Assembly: GCF_943912385.1 (NCBI RefSeq) | Contig: NZ_CALTTY010000004.1 | Span: forward strand, 1 to 64,000 | From: an uncultured Anaerococcus sp. | GTDB taxonomy: Bacteria; Bacillota; Clostridia; Tissierellales; Peptoniphilaceae | Length of the DNA: 64,000 bases | Direction of reading: 5' to 3' | Shown: in pieces, positions 17,999 to 26,168 of the stretch | Layout: every line of letters begins with the position of its first letter | Numbering within the stretch: position 1 is the first letter of the stretch | The notes under the pieces: generated by a model | Databases searched by the model: none | Seen by the model: only the letters and a program-made list of their open reading frames with translations | Told to the model about the DNA's origin: nothing | Made by a program: the position numbers and the translations under genes

Positions 17999-18482
17999 AT
18001 TTAAAAGTTTTTTACTTCTTTTAGTAAGCTTTATCTTGCAAACTTCTATTTTTGCAAAAATAGACATATTAGGAGCAAATGTAAATATCATTATCCCAGC
18101 TGTGATAGCCCTTAGTCAAATTTTACCAAATAAAACAGGGAGGATAGGCGGACTACTTATTGGAATTTTAGAGGATTTTCTTCTTTCTAGTCTAGTAGGG
18201 GTAAGAGCCCTGTCCTATTACCTAATTGGAGTTTTTGCATCGGGTGAGACTATAAAGCTAGGAAAAGATAAGCAAAGCGGAGTAATAATTTGTATAGTAA
18301 GTACATTTTTTAACTTTCTACTAATAAATGCAATTTATTATTTATTTGGAAAAAATCTGGGGCTAATTACAAGTTATCTAGGCTTAAAATTATTATTAGA
18401 GTCCATATTAAACTCCGTAATTTACCTGATCTATTATTTCCTAATAAAGAAAATCATGTATATACCAACCTATAGAATTTAG
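17991..18482 (+). CDS. mreD: Rod shape-determining protein MreD
   Basis: 163 residues, about five membrane helices, IIPAVIALSQILPNKTGRIGG and GILEDFLLSSLVG in the usual MreD positions. Overlaps mreC by 8 bases and lies 8 bases before the PBP2 gene. Confidence 0.9.
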   Translation: MNKFKSFLLLLVSFILQTSIFAKIDILGANVNIIIPAVIALSQILPNKTGRIGGLLIGILEDFLLSSLVGVRALSYYLIGVFASGETIKLGKDKQSGVIICIVSTFFNFLLINAIYYLFGKNLGLITSYLGLKLLLESILNSVIYLIYYFLIKKIMYIPTYRI

Positions 18483-18490
18483 AGGTTTAT

Positions 18491-21400
18491 ATGAATAATA
18501 AAAAAGAAAAAAGGCTTATTTTTATCCAAGTAGTAGTAATCCTTGCCATTATAGCTATTATCATTAGACTTTTTAGTCTCATGGTAAATAAGGGGGACTA
18601 CTACAGGGACCTATCTGATAATAGGAAGGTCAAGGAAGTTGATGAGATTGCCTCAAGGGGAAACATCTATGACAGAGATGGGCAAATCCTCGCAACCTCA
18701 GTTCCTTCCTTTGCTGTAAAGCTATATAAGGATGAGCTAATGGGTCTTAAAGATGAAAAAAGAACAGAACTAATAGCAAACCTTGTTGATATACTAGAAG
18801 AAGATGGAGTTAACTATACAGAAGACTTTAATATAAAATTAAATGCCTTTAGATATAAAAATGACAAAGACTATTTTAAGAAAAAAGAAATGCCCATAGA
18901 AGAAGTGGTAGATAAGCTAATAGAAAATGACTTGATAGAAGATTTCCTCCTATCTTTCTATATGGATGATGGTACTGAGTATGAAACATTAAATACTGCA
19001 ATCCTCGCCCTTAAAAAAAGAGGGATAGTAATACCAGCCTATATTAGTCAGAAAGAAGGTAAGCTAAGGGTAGAATATAAGAAAAACTACCAAAAAAAGC
19101 TAGCGTCCATTGGCTATAGTAAGGATGATGATCCAATTGATGTGGTTTTAGATTCAGTAGGAGAAGATAGGTCGGTCCTATCATCAATTCTACAAAACTC
19201 CCACGCTAGACTCCTTGCCTATAGGATACTTGATGAAAATGATCTACTGGGCTCACTTACCATTGAGTCTCATGCTATAAAAAGTGACATAGATCTAATA
19301 GAAAAAAAGGCTAAGCTCCATAAGGTATTTAAAAATATAAGTATGGACTCAAAACCTGCTGACGACTTCTATGAAATTGTAAAAGAGTCGACAATAGAGG
19401 ATGTCCTAACATCAGCTATGGTTGATGATAAAGGAGCCTATATAATCCCGGCCAATATGCTTATAGAAAAGCTTGAAAACAAGGGGATATATGCAAACTT
19501 TGAGACTGAGGTAATCACAGAAAGTAAGGATGATAAGAACCAATATTCTGTAGACTTAAGGTTTAAAAACCCACAGGCCGGAACGGCTGTCGATGAGTTA
19601 GCAAGGCTTGCTGACGAGAATGACCTTATAAAGCCACTGCTTAAAACAGAGTATGTAAAGTATATGGCTCAAAATGTCAATACTAGAAAAAATATCTACC
19701 CCAATATAGATATAACAGAAGATGATCCAGAAGACTGGGAGTACACCTTTACTAATGATAAGAAAGACTTCTATACCCACTATGCAAATAAGGATAAGGC
19801 AAATTCTACCAAAGAAATTGTAGATATCTTAATGAAAGAAGATGACGGTAAAAAAATCCTAGCCTACCTTAAAAAAGTTAGCAATCTTGATAAGTACAAT
19901 GATGTAGAAGCTGTGGGTATACTAACAATTGACAATACCCTAAACAGGCAAGGGAACTTTGGCTACAGACCAATAAATATTGTCTATAACTTAGATGAAT
20001 CAACAGTACTTAAAATCGAAGAAAAAATAGATACAGGCTCAGGTATAGTTGTAGAAACAATACCTATTAGATCTTATCCAAATAGGAATCTTGCAAGCCA
20101 TGTCCTAGGCTATATGGGACCAATAGCGACCAATCAAGAAGTTGATAAGTACGTAAAAGAAAGAGCCTATCTCAGAGATGAAATAATAGGAAAAACAGGA
20201 ATTGAAGAATCTTACCAAGATAATCTAAAGGGTAAAAATGGTAGGTCACTTGTAACAGTAGACTCCACAGGAAATAGGAGGGAGACCATATCCCAGACCA
20301 AGTCTGAACCAGGAGATGACGTTTACTTATCTATAGATAGTAAACTTCAAAAACAAGCCGAAGACTCCTTGGAAGGTGTTCTTGAAGCCCTTAGGGAAAC
20401 TGGATTTTATGAATCTGAATATGGGTCTTTCACTCCTTTTAAGATGGCACCTTATGCTGAAAGTGGGGCGGTGGTAGTAACTGATGTAAAGACTGGTGAA
20501 GTCCTAGCCCTTGCATCCTACCCATCCTATGACCCCAATCTATTTTCTACAGGCATTTCTAGTTCCGACTGGGAGTCCCTCCAGGTAGAAGATAGTGATG
20601 GCCCCCTTGCCCCAAGACCAATGCTAAATATAGCAACCCAAACGGCAGTCATGCCAGGATCTTCCTTTAAACTGGTAACAGCCCTTGCAGCCCTCGAAAA
20701 GGGACTAGACCCACTTGCCATAAATGAGTGTCATGGATTTATGGAGATAGGAAATAGGAGATTTTCATGCCTAATTTATACTGAATCAGGCTTAACTCAT
20801 GGCGAAGAAAACCTATATGGGGCAATAAGGGACTCATGCAACTATTATTTCTACACCCTAGCTCTTGGTGAGAACCCAGAAGATGGGGACAGCCTAACAA
20901 CTAAGCTAGAGCTAAATGATATAAGACTCGCAGCTGAAATGCTTGGGCTTGATGAAGAAACAGGTATAGAAATTAATATACCAAAAGAAGCCAAAGGTAA
21001 TGTCCCATCCATAGGCAAAAAAGTTGAAGTAACTAAGCTAATGCTAAAAGACTACCTAGTAAATAACCTTTCACTATTTATAAAAGAAGGAAGTAAAAAG
21101 TCAAGAAGCGATTATGAAAAAGATATAAGCGATGTAGTAAAATTTACAGACAACCCAAAAGACTGGTCAAGAAAGGACATAATAGAATTCTTTGATGAAA
21201 GAGGCTATGATGCTGAGATTATTCCAGATGGCCAAAGGGCAGGACTTGCAGATACTGTTAAGTATACCTACCTAAACCAAGCCGTGTGGGACATAACAGA
21301 TATGCTAAACATAGTTATAGGTCAGGGACAAAACTCCTATACACCAATGCAGATGAATAGGGCGGTAGCAACCCTAACTAACGGTGGATATCTGAATAAA

Positions 21401-21844
21401 CTTACCCTTATAAATAAGATTAAAAACCATGATTCAGGAGAAGTATTATTTGAAAATGTTCCAGAAAACGAGAGAATAGATATTAAAGATACAAAATATC
21501 TTGAAGATATCAAGTATGGAACTCTCCTTGTAGCTCAGAAAAATGCTGTTTTAAACCAACTTCCATTAGATATTGGTATTAAGACAGGTACAGCAGAAGT
21601 TGAAGGATTGAACCCAGATGGAACAGACTATGATACCTATGCCTGGATGGTAGGTTTTGCCCCTTATGATAATCCAGAGATATCAATTTCCATTGTCCTA
21701 ACCCAAGGGGACACATCCTACAATGCCTCACCGATAATGAGAGATATTATAGCCAGGTACTTTGATTTAAATGTTGAAATGATTGATGCCGAGCCAACAG
21801 CCGAAGACATCCAAGAACTTGGAGAAGCGGCAGAAGATGAGTAA
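18491..21844 (+). CDS. mrdA: Penicillin-binding protein 2, oversized
   Basis: 1117 residues, against roughly 600-750 in most PBP2 proteins. N-terminal membrane anchor (13-32), then ASRGNIYDRDGQILATSVP of the dimerization domain. Transpeptidase motifs follow late: SSFKLVT (SxxK), SCN (SxN) and KTGTAEV (KTG). The extra length lies mostly between residues 70 and 480, a charged helical region without recognisable motifs, plus about 60 residues between SxN and KTG. It is the elongasome transpeptidase by context after mreBCD. Confidence 0.9.
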   Translation: MNNKKEKRLIFIQVVVILAIIAIIIRLFSLMVNKGDYYRDLSDNRKVKEVDEIASRGNIYDRDGQILATSVPSFAVKLYKDELMGLKDEKRTELIANLVDILEEDGVNYTEDFNIKLNAFRYKNDKDYFKKKEMPIEEVVDKLIENDLIEDFLLSFYMDDGTEYETLNTAILALKKRGIVIPAYISQKEGKLRVEYKKNYQKKLASIGYSKDDDPIDVVLDSVGEDRSVLSSILQNSHARLLAYRILDENDLLGSLTIESHAIKSDIDLIEKKAKLHKVFKNISMDSKPADDFYEIVKESTIEDVLTSAMVDDKGAYIIPANMLIEKLENKGIYANFETEVITESKDDKNQYSVDLRFKNPQAGTAVDELARLADENDLIKPLLKTEYVKYMAQNVNTRKNIYPNIDITEDDPEDWEYTFTNDKKDFYTHYANKDKANSTKEIVDILMKEDDGKKILAYLKKVSNLDKYNDVEAVGILTIDNTLNRQGNFGYRPINIVYNLDESTVLKIEEKIDTGSGIVVETIPIRSYPNRNLASHVLGYMGPIATNQEVDKYVKERAYLRDEIIGKTGIEESYQDNLKGKNGRSLVTVDSTGNRRETISQTKSEPGDDVYLSIDSKLQKQAEDSLEGVLEALRETGFYESEYGSFTPFKMAPYAESGAVVVTDVKTGEVLALASYPSYDPNLFSTGISSSDWESLQVEDSDGPLAPRPMLNIATQTAVMPGSSFKLVTALAALEKGLDPLAINECHGFMEIGNRRFSCLIYTESGLTHGEENLYGAIRDSCNYYFYTLALGENPEDGDSLTTKLELNDIRLAAEMLGLDEETGIEINIPKEAKGNVPSIGKKVEVTKLMLKDYLVNNLSLFIKEGSKKSRSDYEKDISDVVKFTDNPKDWSRKDIIEFFDERGYDAEIIPDGQRAGLADTVKYTYLNQAVWDITDMLNIVIGQGQNSYTPMQMNRAVATLTNGGYLNKLTLINKIKNHDSGEVLFENVPENERIDIKDTKYLEDIKYGTLLVAQKNAVLNQLPLDIGIKTGTAEVEGLNPDGTDYDTYAWMVGFAPYDNPEISISIVLTQGDTSYNASPIMRDIIARYFDLNVEMIDAEPTAEDIQELGEAAEDE

Positions 21845-21857
21845 TTAAGAGGAAAAT

Positions 21858-22481
21858 ATGCAAATATATTTAATAAATGGAAAAAATAATATAGGGAAAA
21901 CTGATTTTGCAGTCAATCTAGCAGAAAGACTTTCTCAAGATAAGAAAGTCCTTCTTACATCCTTTTTTAGGGATGAGAAGTCAAATATAGAAGATTACTT
22001 CAAAAAAGATGGTATGATAAGCTATGATATTTCTGATTACTTCCTTGATATTTGTGGTCTTGATAGGGCTATTATCAAGGAAAATGCAAATTTAAGCTTT
22101 ATTATAGCCCCCTTAATTGAAGATAAGTATGAGTTTAGGAGAGATGATGTTTATAAACTAATAGACGAAATTGATTCTGATATAATCATCATTGATAACC
22201 TGGACCTTACTATAAATGGAGCTAAAAAGGTTGAAATTATAGGCAAAGATGATTTAGACAAGGACATCCACTCAGACTATTACTTTATAAACCAGGTTGA
22301 TGAATCATTTGATCCAAGACCTTTAAAAGATAAAATCCTTGGTAAAAAAGCAACCTATCTTGGTTATGTCAAAAAAAATGACTACTTTAAACAAGTCATA
22401 GATAATCTTATAGAAGAAAAAACTGAGACCGTAGAAGACTTAGGATTTTTTGAAAAAATTAAGAGAATATTTAGTAAATGA
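21858..22481 (+). CDS. MinD/ParA-like P-loop ATPase
   Basis: 207 residues. NGKNNIGKTDFAVNLA is a deviant Walker A; IIIIDNLDLT fits Walker B. The C-terminus GFFEKIKRIFSK is a short amphipathic helix like the membrane-targeting tail of MinD. In B. subtilis minCD follow mreBCD, and this gene has that position without a minC. It lacks some canonical MinD signature residues (usual KGGxGKT). Function in septum placement or wall synthesis is inference. Confidence 0.7.
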   Translation: MQIYLINGKNNIGKTDFAVNLAERLSQDKKVLLTSFFRDEKSNIEDYFKKDGMISYDISDYFLDICGLDRAIIKENANLSFIIAPLIEDKYEFRRDDVYKLIDEIDSDIIIIDNLDLTINGAKKVEIIGKDDLDKDIHSDYYFINQVDESFDPRPLKDKILGKKATYLGYVKKNDYFKQVIDNLIEEKTETVEDLGFFEKIKRIFSK

Positions 22482-23403
22482 AAATAATATATGAAGATTT
22501 AGATAAAAAAATTCTTATTAAGGCTAAAGATGAGAGAGTTATGGAAGTTATCTTCTATGACTCTCTTCTTCATAATATATATAGGGCCAAGGTTGTAAAT
22601 AAAATTGACAGCCTAGGGGCTTATTTTGTGGAAATACCAGAGGAGAAAAACTATTCCTAAAATCAACCCTGGGATATAAGATAGGGGATAGTGTAGTTGT
22701 TGAATATGTTAGAGATCCTGCCAATGGTAAGTTAGGACTTGCCAGTGAAAATTTCAAACTTGAAAATAAAGCCTACAGGATAACAAGGTATCCACTTAGA
22801 AAAAGACCCAGGCTCAAAAAAGGTTTAGAAAAAGACCTAGGCCTCTATGAAGATATAAAAGCCAAGAAAAAATGGTTAATAAGGCAAGAAAAATTTTTAC
22901 CAAGCCCAAAAATTTTACTTGATAGGTCTATTAGGGATGATTATATAAATGACCACCCTGACTATGAAGTTAAAGCATTCGACATTAGTAAATCAAGTAT
23001 GTTCTTAGACCTTAAAAATAATCTTTTAACCAATGAATTAGAATATAAGTTAATGTCTATAATAATAGATGAGCTAGAGACCATGACAGTTGTGGATGTA
23101 AATACTGCGGCTAAAAAGTCAAAGCAAAGGAAAAAAGATTTTCTCCTAAATATAAACTTAGAAATAATAGACTTTATTGTATATAATTTAAAACTAAGAA
23201 ATATAGGGGGGATGGTAATAATAGATTTTTTAAGGTCAGGAGGAGAAGATAAAATAAGACAGGAACTAAAAAAGGCTATTGATAAATATGATCTTGAGGG
23301 AGAGATATTTGGCTTTACACCAATGGGACTTTTTGAAATGACCATAAAAAGAAGAGGCGACAGTTTAAGAGCAAACCTAGAAAAAAGAAATTTACTTTCT
23401 TAA
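22478..23403 (+). pseudogene. rng: Ribonuclease E/G family, frame-broken after codon 58
   Basis: The first frame (22478-22660) encodes the start and part of an S1-like domain (IYRAKVVNKIDSLGAYFVEI) and stops. The -1 frame continues from 22651 (LFLKSTLGYKIGDSVVVEYV) to TAA at 23401-23403 and holds VVDVNTAA and GGMVIIDF, the segments with the two catalytic Asp residues. The junction is GAG AAA AAC: one missing A in a five-A run, or a -1 slip at G AAA AAC. Joined length is about 308 residues, short for the family (RNase G is near 490). The ATGA overlap couples it to the MinD-like gene. Confidence 0.75.
22645..22651 (+). other. Possible -1 slippery site G AAA AAC
   Basis: In-frame codons AAA AAC after a G; a -1 slip continues exactly into the RNase E/G frame. 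No obvious stimulatory stem was found by eye downstream, so mutation or a homopolymer sequencing error is at least as likely. Confidence 0.3.
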
Positions 23404-23646
23404 CTGGTTTGCATAAACTAAGGCCTCTTTTTCTTTTTTATTTAATTTCTTTATCCTGGATTCAAGCTTTAAGCCGAGAGACTTGCTATCTACTCTTTTA
23501 AAATAAACCAAACTTACAGGTCTCCTGCCCCTGGTATACTTAGCGCCCTTGCCAGCATTGTGGGTCCTTAATCTATTTTTGACATTGGTAGTATAGCCTG
23601 TATAAAGGCTACCATCTATGCACCTTAAAATATATACAAAATGCAT
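23392..23646 (-). CDS. GIY-YIG nuclease domain protein
   Basis: 84 residues, a single GIY-YIG domain: FVYILRCIDGSLYTGYTTNV with the two Tyr segments, the R in KNRLRTHN, and the late Glu in LKLESRIKKL. Stand-alone proteins of this kind (UPF0213-like) are common and of unknown role. It converges on the RNase gene with a 12-base overlap; its start abuts the recX stop. Confidence 0.88.
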   Translation of the reverse strand: MHFVYILRCIDGSLYTGYTTNVKNRLRTHNAGKGAKYTRGRRPVSLVYFKRVDSKSLGLKLESRIKKLNKKEKEALVYANQLRK

Positions 23647-24251
23647 TAGGAAAACTTCTCGTCTAAGACTTTATTTATAATATCAATATCAAAACCCTTG
23701 CCAGCCAGGTGTCTAAAAACCTTGGCCCTATTCTCGTAAGAAAAGTCATTTTTGATTTTCTTATCAGCGAAAAAAGCTGCCTTCTCAAATTCCCTATCGT
23801 CATCAATAATATATATATAATCTTCAATCAGATTATAATCGATGCGCTTTCTTTTTAGCATATAGGAAATTTTACCCCTTGACCACTTAGCTATTTCATC
23901 CTTGTCTCTAATATAAGATTTCACATAGGCTTCATCATCTAGGAAGCCATATGAATCAAGATAGGCTAGGATATCTTCTATAACATTATCAGAAAACTTT
24001 TTTTCTTTTAATTTTTGCCTAATTTCATAAGTAGATTTCTGGGAATAAGAGATTTTATTAAGGGCAAAGTTTTTTGCCCTGTTAAATTCATCATTAACTA
24101 ATATAAGTTTATACATATCAAAGTCTATATCTTCACCATTTTCAAGTGAGTTTTCATAATAAAAATCATAGTCTACATAAAATTTTTCCCCAGAAATAAT
24201 TAGCCTAATAAGGTTGTACCTGTCTGAATACTCTATATTTTCTACAATCAT
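23646..24251 (-). CDS. recX: RecX family regulatory protein
   Basis: 201 residues, three-helix RecX repeats: QKSTYEIRQKLKEKKFS, YLDSYGFLDDEAYVKSYI and RKRIDYNLIEDYI. RecX modulates RecA filaments. Start codon overlaps the stop of a small upstream peptide (ATGA). recA is not in the window. Confidence 0.88.
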   Translation of the reverse strand: MIVENIEYSDRYNLIRLIISGEKFYVDYDFYYENSLENGEDIDFDMYKLILVNDEFNRAKNFALNKISYSQKSTYEIRQKLKEKKFSDNVIEDILAYLDSYGFLDDEAYVKSYIRDKDEIAKWSRGKISYMLKRKRIDYNLIEDYIYIIDDDREFEKAAFFADKKIKNDFSYENRAKVFRHLAGKGFDIDIINKVLDEKFS

Positions 24252-24349
24252 TGCATAGAAAGAAAAGCATTATATACAAGGGGAGCAACCATGGCTACAG
24301 CTATTACAACAGCAAAAACTTTTAAAATAAATTTCTTAGTATTCTTCAT
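24248..24349 (-). CDS. 33-residue membrane peptide coupled to recX
   Basis: Reads MKNTKKFILKVFAVVIAVAM and continues VAPLVYNAFLSMQ: a basic N-terminus followed by one membrane segment. AGAGGTG lies 6 bases upstream of the ATG, and its TGA overlaps the recX ATG, a typical coupling arrangement. Not a recognised family; it may be a real micropeptide or a leader used to tune recX translation. Confidence 0.5.
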   Translation of the reverse strand: MKNTKKFILKVFAVVIAVAMVAPLVYNAFLSMQ

Positions 24350-24502
24350 ATTTCACCTCTTTAGATACTTTACTTTAAAAAAATAAAAAATAAATACCCA
24401 AAAAACTTGCATTATTTTTAAATACGTGGTATTATTATATTTGTCAGTGAGAAACAGATGAGTAAAAAAACTTAGAAAATTCTCACGAAAGTAAAAAAAG
24501 AC

Positions 24503-24531
24503 TTGACAAAATAAAATATAAGTTGTATATT
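24503..24531 (+). promoter_or_regulatory. Promoter of the tRNA-His/tRNA-Leu operon
   Basis: TTGACA at 24503-24508, 17-base spacer, TATATT at 24526-24531, 36 bases before tRNA-His. Confidence 0.85.
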
Positions 24532-24567
24532 AGTATAGTCAGTATGAATAGTGAAGATCCAACACGT

Positions 24568-24645
24568 GGTGGGTATGGTCCAGTTGGTTACGACACCTGG
24601 TTGTGGCCCAGGAGAGCGTGAGTTCGAATCTCACTACTCACCCCA
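24568..24645 (+). tRNA. tRNA-His (anticodon GTG)
   Basis: GGTGGGTA pairs with TACTCACC including the extra G-1:C73 pair of tRNA-His. The anticodon loop TTGTGGC shows GTG; T arm GTGAGTTCGAATCTCAC; encoded CCA. Confidence 0.95.
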
Positions 24646-24646
24646 T

Positions 24647-24732
24647 GCGGGATTGGCGGAATTGGCAGACGCGCTAGACTTAGGATCTAGTGAGAATTTC
24701 TCGTGAAGGTTCAACTCCTTTATCCCGCACCA
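24647..24732 (+). tRNA. tRNA-Leu (anticodon TAG), prophage target
   Basis: GCGGGAT/ATCCCGC acceptor, anticodon stem CTAGA/TCTAG around CTTAGGA (anticodon TAG), long variable arm GTGAGAATTTCTCGTG, T arm AAGGTTCAACTCCTT, encoded CCA. It starts one base after tRNA-His. The integrase of the following prophage points at its 3' end. Confidence 0.95.
24705..24732 (+). other. Candidate attL core in tRNA-Leu 3' end
   Basis: Tyrosine integrases next to a tRNA usually recombine within the T arm/acceptor sequence. The core limits cannot be fixed without the other end of the prophage, which is outside the window. Confidence 0.5.
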
Positions 24733-24758
24733 TAAGATAAGCTGTAACGGCTTGATTT

Positions 24759-24820
24759 CAACGATTATAATTTTACGGTTACCAGTAAGTTACCTGTAGA
24801 ATCATAGTCGTTGTTTTTTT
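24759..24820 (+). terminator. Terminator of the tRNA operon / arm-site region
   Basis: CAACGATTAT pairs with ATAGTCGTTG (one G-U) and is followed by seven T. The loop contains GGTTACC and GTTACC, so the same bases may serve as integrase arm sites. Confidence 0.6.
24778..24797 (+). repeat. GTTACC motif, second copy
   Basis: GTTACCAGTAAGTTACCTGT, matching 4838-4857 at 17 of 20 positions; 46 bases after the tRNA and 51 bases before the integrase stop. Confidence 0.5.
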
Positions 24821-24847
24821 GCTCTTTTTTAAAAATAGTTTTTGAAC

Positions 24848-25972
24848 CTAGGTTATTTTTAAAGCCGTTCTGAAGTCGTAGCTTTGGAGCTGGTCGTATA
24901 AGTAAAAATCTGTTATTTGGAGATAAGATTTTTTTGTTGTTTCAATTGATTCATGCCCCATCAAGTCCATTAGGTCTATATCACTAATACCTGACATATG
25001 GGCTATAGTTGCAAAAGTGTATCTACATTGGATAGGGGTTGCAGGTTTTAGTCCAGCTTTTTTTAGTGCTTTATTAAAAATTGATTTTCTAAAGGTGTTA
25101 TCACTTGGATGTGATGGTTTTTTGTTTTGTCTATTTATGTTTGTGTTTTCTACAATATATCCTGTAGTTGATTCTTCTGCAAGTTTTTTTAGTATATCAT
25201 ATATTTTCTCATGGATAAACATAATCCTTTTTCTTCCTTTATCAGTTTTGATTCCAAAATCTGTTACTATTCTTCTTTCAAAATCAATATTTTTTACTTT
25301 TAAATTACGGTATTCCGATGTCCTCATGCCTGTAAATATCATACACAGTACATGACGGGCATAGGGGTTGTATGGGATAGATTTGAAAAGCTTGTCTATA
25401 TCTTGGGTATAGAATATAGTTTTTTCCTTAGTGTTTTCTTTACCCTTTACTTCTAATAATCTAGCTCTATCTTTGTCGACTAGTTCGTGTTTTTCAGCAA
25501 ACTTGTATATTTTACTTGCCACGTGCTTTAATCTTGAGATTGAGTCTTTAGAATAATCTTTCCTTACCTTTTTACCTCCTACTTTTTCGTGATACCCTTC
25601 TTTTACTTTTTGATCTATGCATCTTTGCATCTCCATGGTTTTTACTTCTTGGATATTCTTATTCCATATAGGGTAGTAAGATAGGAAGGCATCTTCGTAT
25701 CTATTTTTTGTTTTATAACTTAGTTTTAAAAAATCATCTGTCTTTTTATATGCTTCGTAAATTTCCCTGAATGTTTTAATATCATCTATATATATATAAT
25801 TTTCCAGGGCTTTCTTAGCTTCTCTTCTGGATTTGTAGAAGCCTACAGTCGGTCTGTATTCCTTGCCGTTGATGTCGTAGGTTGCTGGCAGTCTTGCCCA
25901 CCATGGGGATTTTCTACCTTTTACATAGGTGATTGAGCCTTCACCATTGGCAAATTTTCTATCTCTTTTCAT
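24848..25972 (-). CDS. int: Tyrosine-type phage integrase
   Basis: 374 residues: an N-terminal arm-binding part, a SAM-like core-binding domain (about 70-170) and the catalytic domain with the first Arg in TGMRTSEYRNL, the second in QCRYTFAT, His in LMGHESIETT and Tyr in KKSYLQI. The His expected three residues before the second Arg (HxxR) is Ile here (PIQCR). Transcribed toward the tRNA, the classic layout of an integrase at its attachment site. RBS AAAGGAT. Confidence 0.93.
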   Translation of the reverse strand: MKRDRKFANGEGSITYVKGRKSPWWARLPATYDINGKEYRPTVGFYKSRREAKKALENYIYIDDIKTFREIYEAYKKTDDFLKLSYKTKNRYEDAFLSYYPIWNKNIQEVKTMEMQRCIDQKVKEGYHEKVGGKKVRKDYSKDSISRLKHVASKIYKFAEKHELVDKDRARLLEVKGKENTKEKTIFYTQDIDKLFKSIPYNPYARHVLCMIFTGMRTSEYRNLKVKNIDFERRIVTDFGIKTDKGRKRIMFIHEKIYDILKKLAEESTTGYIVENTNINRQNKKPSHPSDNTFRKSIFNKALKKAGLKPATPIQCRYTFATIAHMSGISDIDLMDLMGHESIETTKKSYLQITDFYLYDQLQSYDFRTALKIT

Positions 25973-26045
25973 TATTTTATCCTTTCTTTTTATATCTTTT
26001 ACTCGGGTTTTACCGTTGGTTATGGTATGGTAATTGTGTGTGATT

Positions 26046-26073
26046 CCTGCCCTTAATTGGGCGGGGGTTTTTT
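26046..26073 (+). terminator. Plus-strand terminator with no matching gene
   Basis: CCTGCCC pairs with GGGCGGG (one G-U) around TTAATT and is followed by six T on the plus strand only. Neighbouring genes are on the minus strand, so it would end an unannotated plus transcript antisense to the int leader. Confidence 0.55.
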
Positions 26074-26139
26074 GTTGTCTTTTAGTGTCTGATTGTTTGC
26101 AAATACAGACCTTAAGTGTCTATCGTAAGGGGTTTTTAT

Positions 26140-26163
26140 AGCCCTATGGACTAGCATAGGGCT
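26140..26163. other. Hairpin after the membrane protein gene
   Basis: AGCCCTATG and CATAGGGCT form a perfect 9-bp stem around 6 bases, 5 bases beyond the gene stop on the minus strand. It lacks a T tract on that strand; it may block readthrough or stabilise the mRNA end. Confidence 0.5.
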
Positions 26164-26168
26164 TGTAT

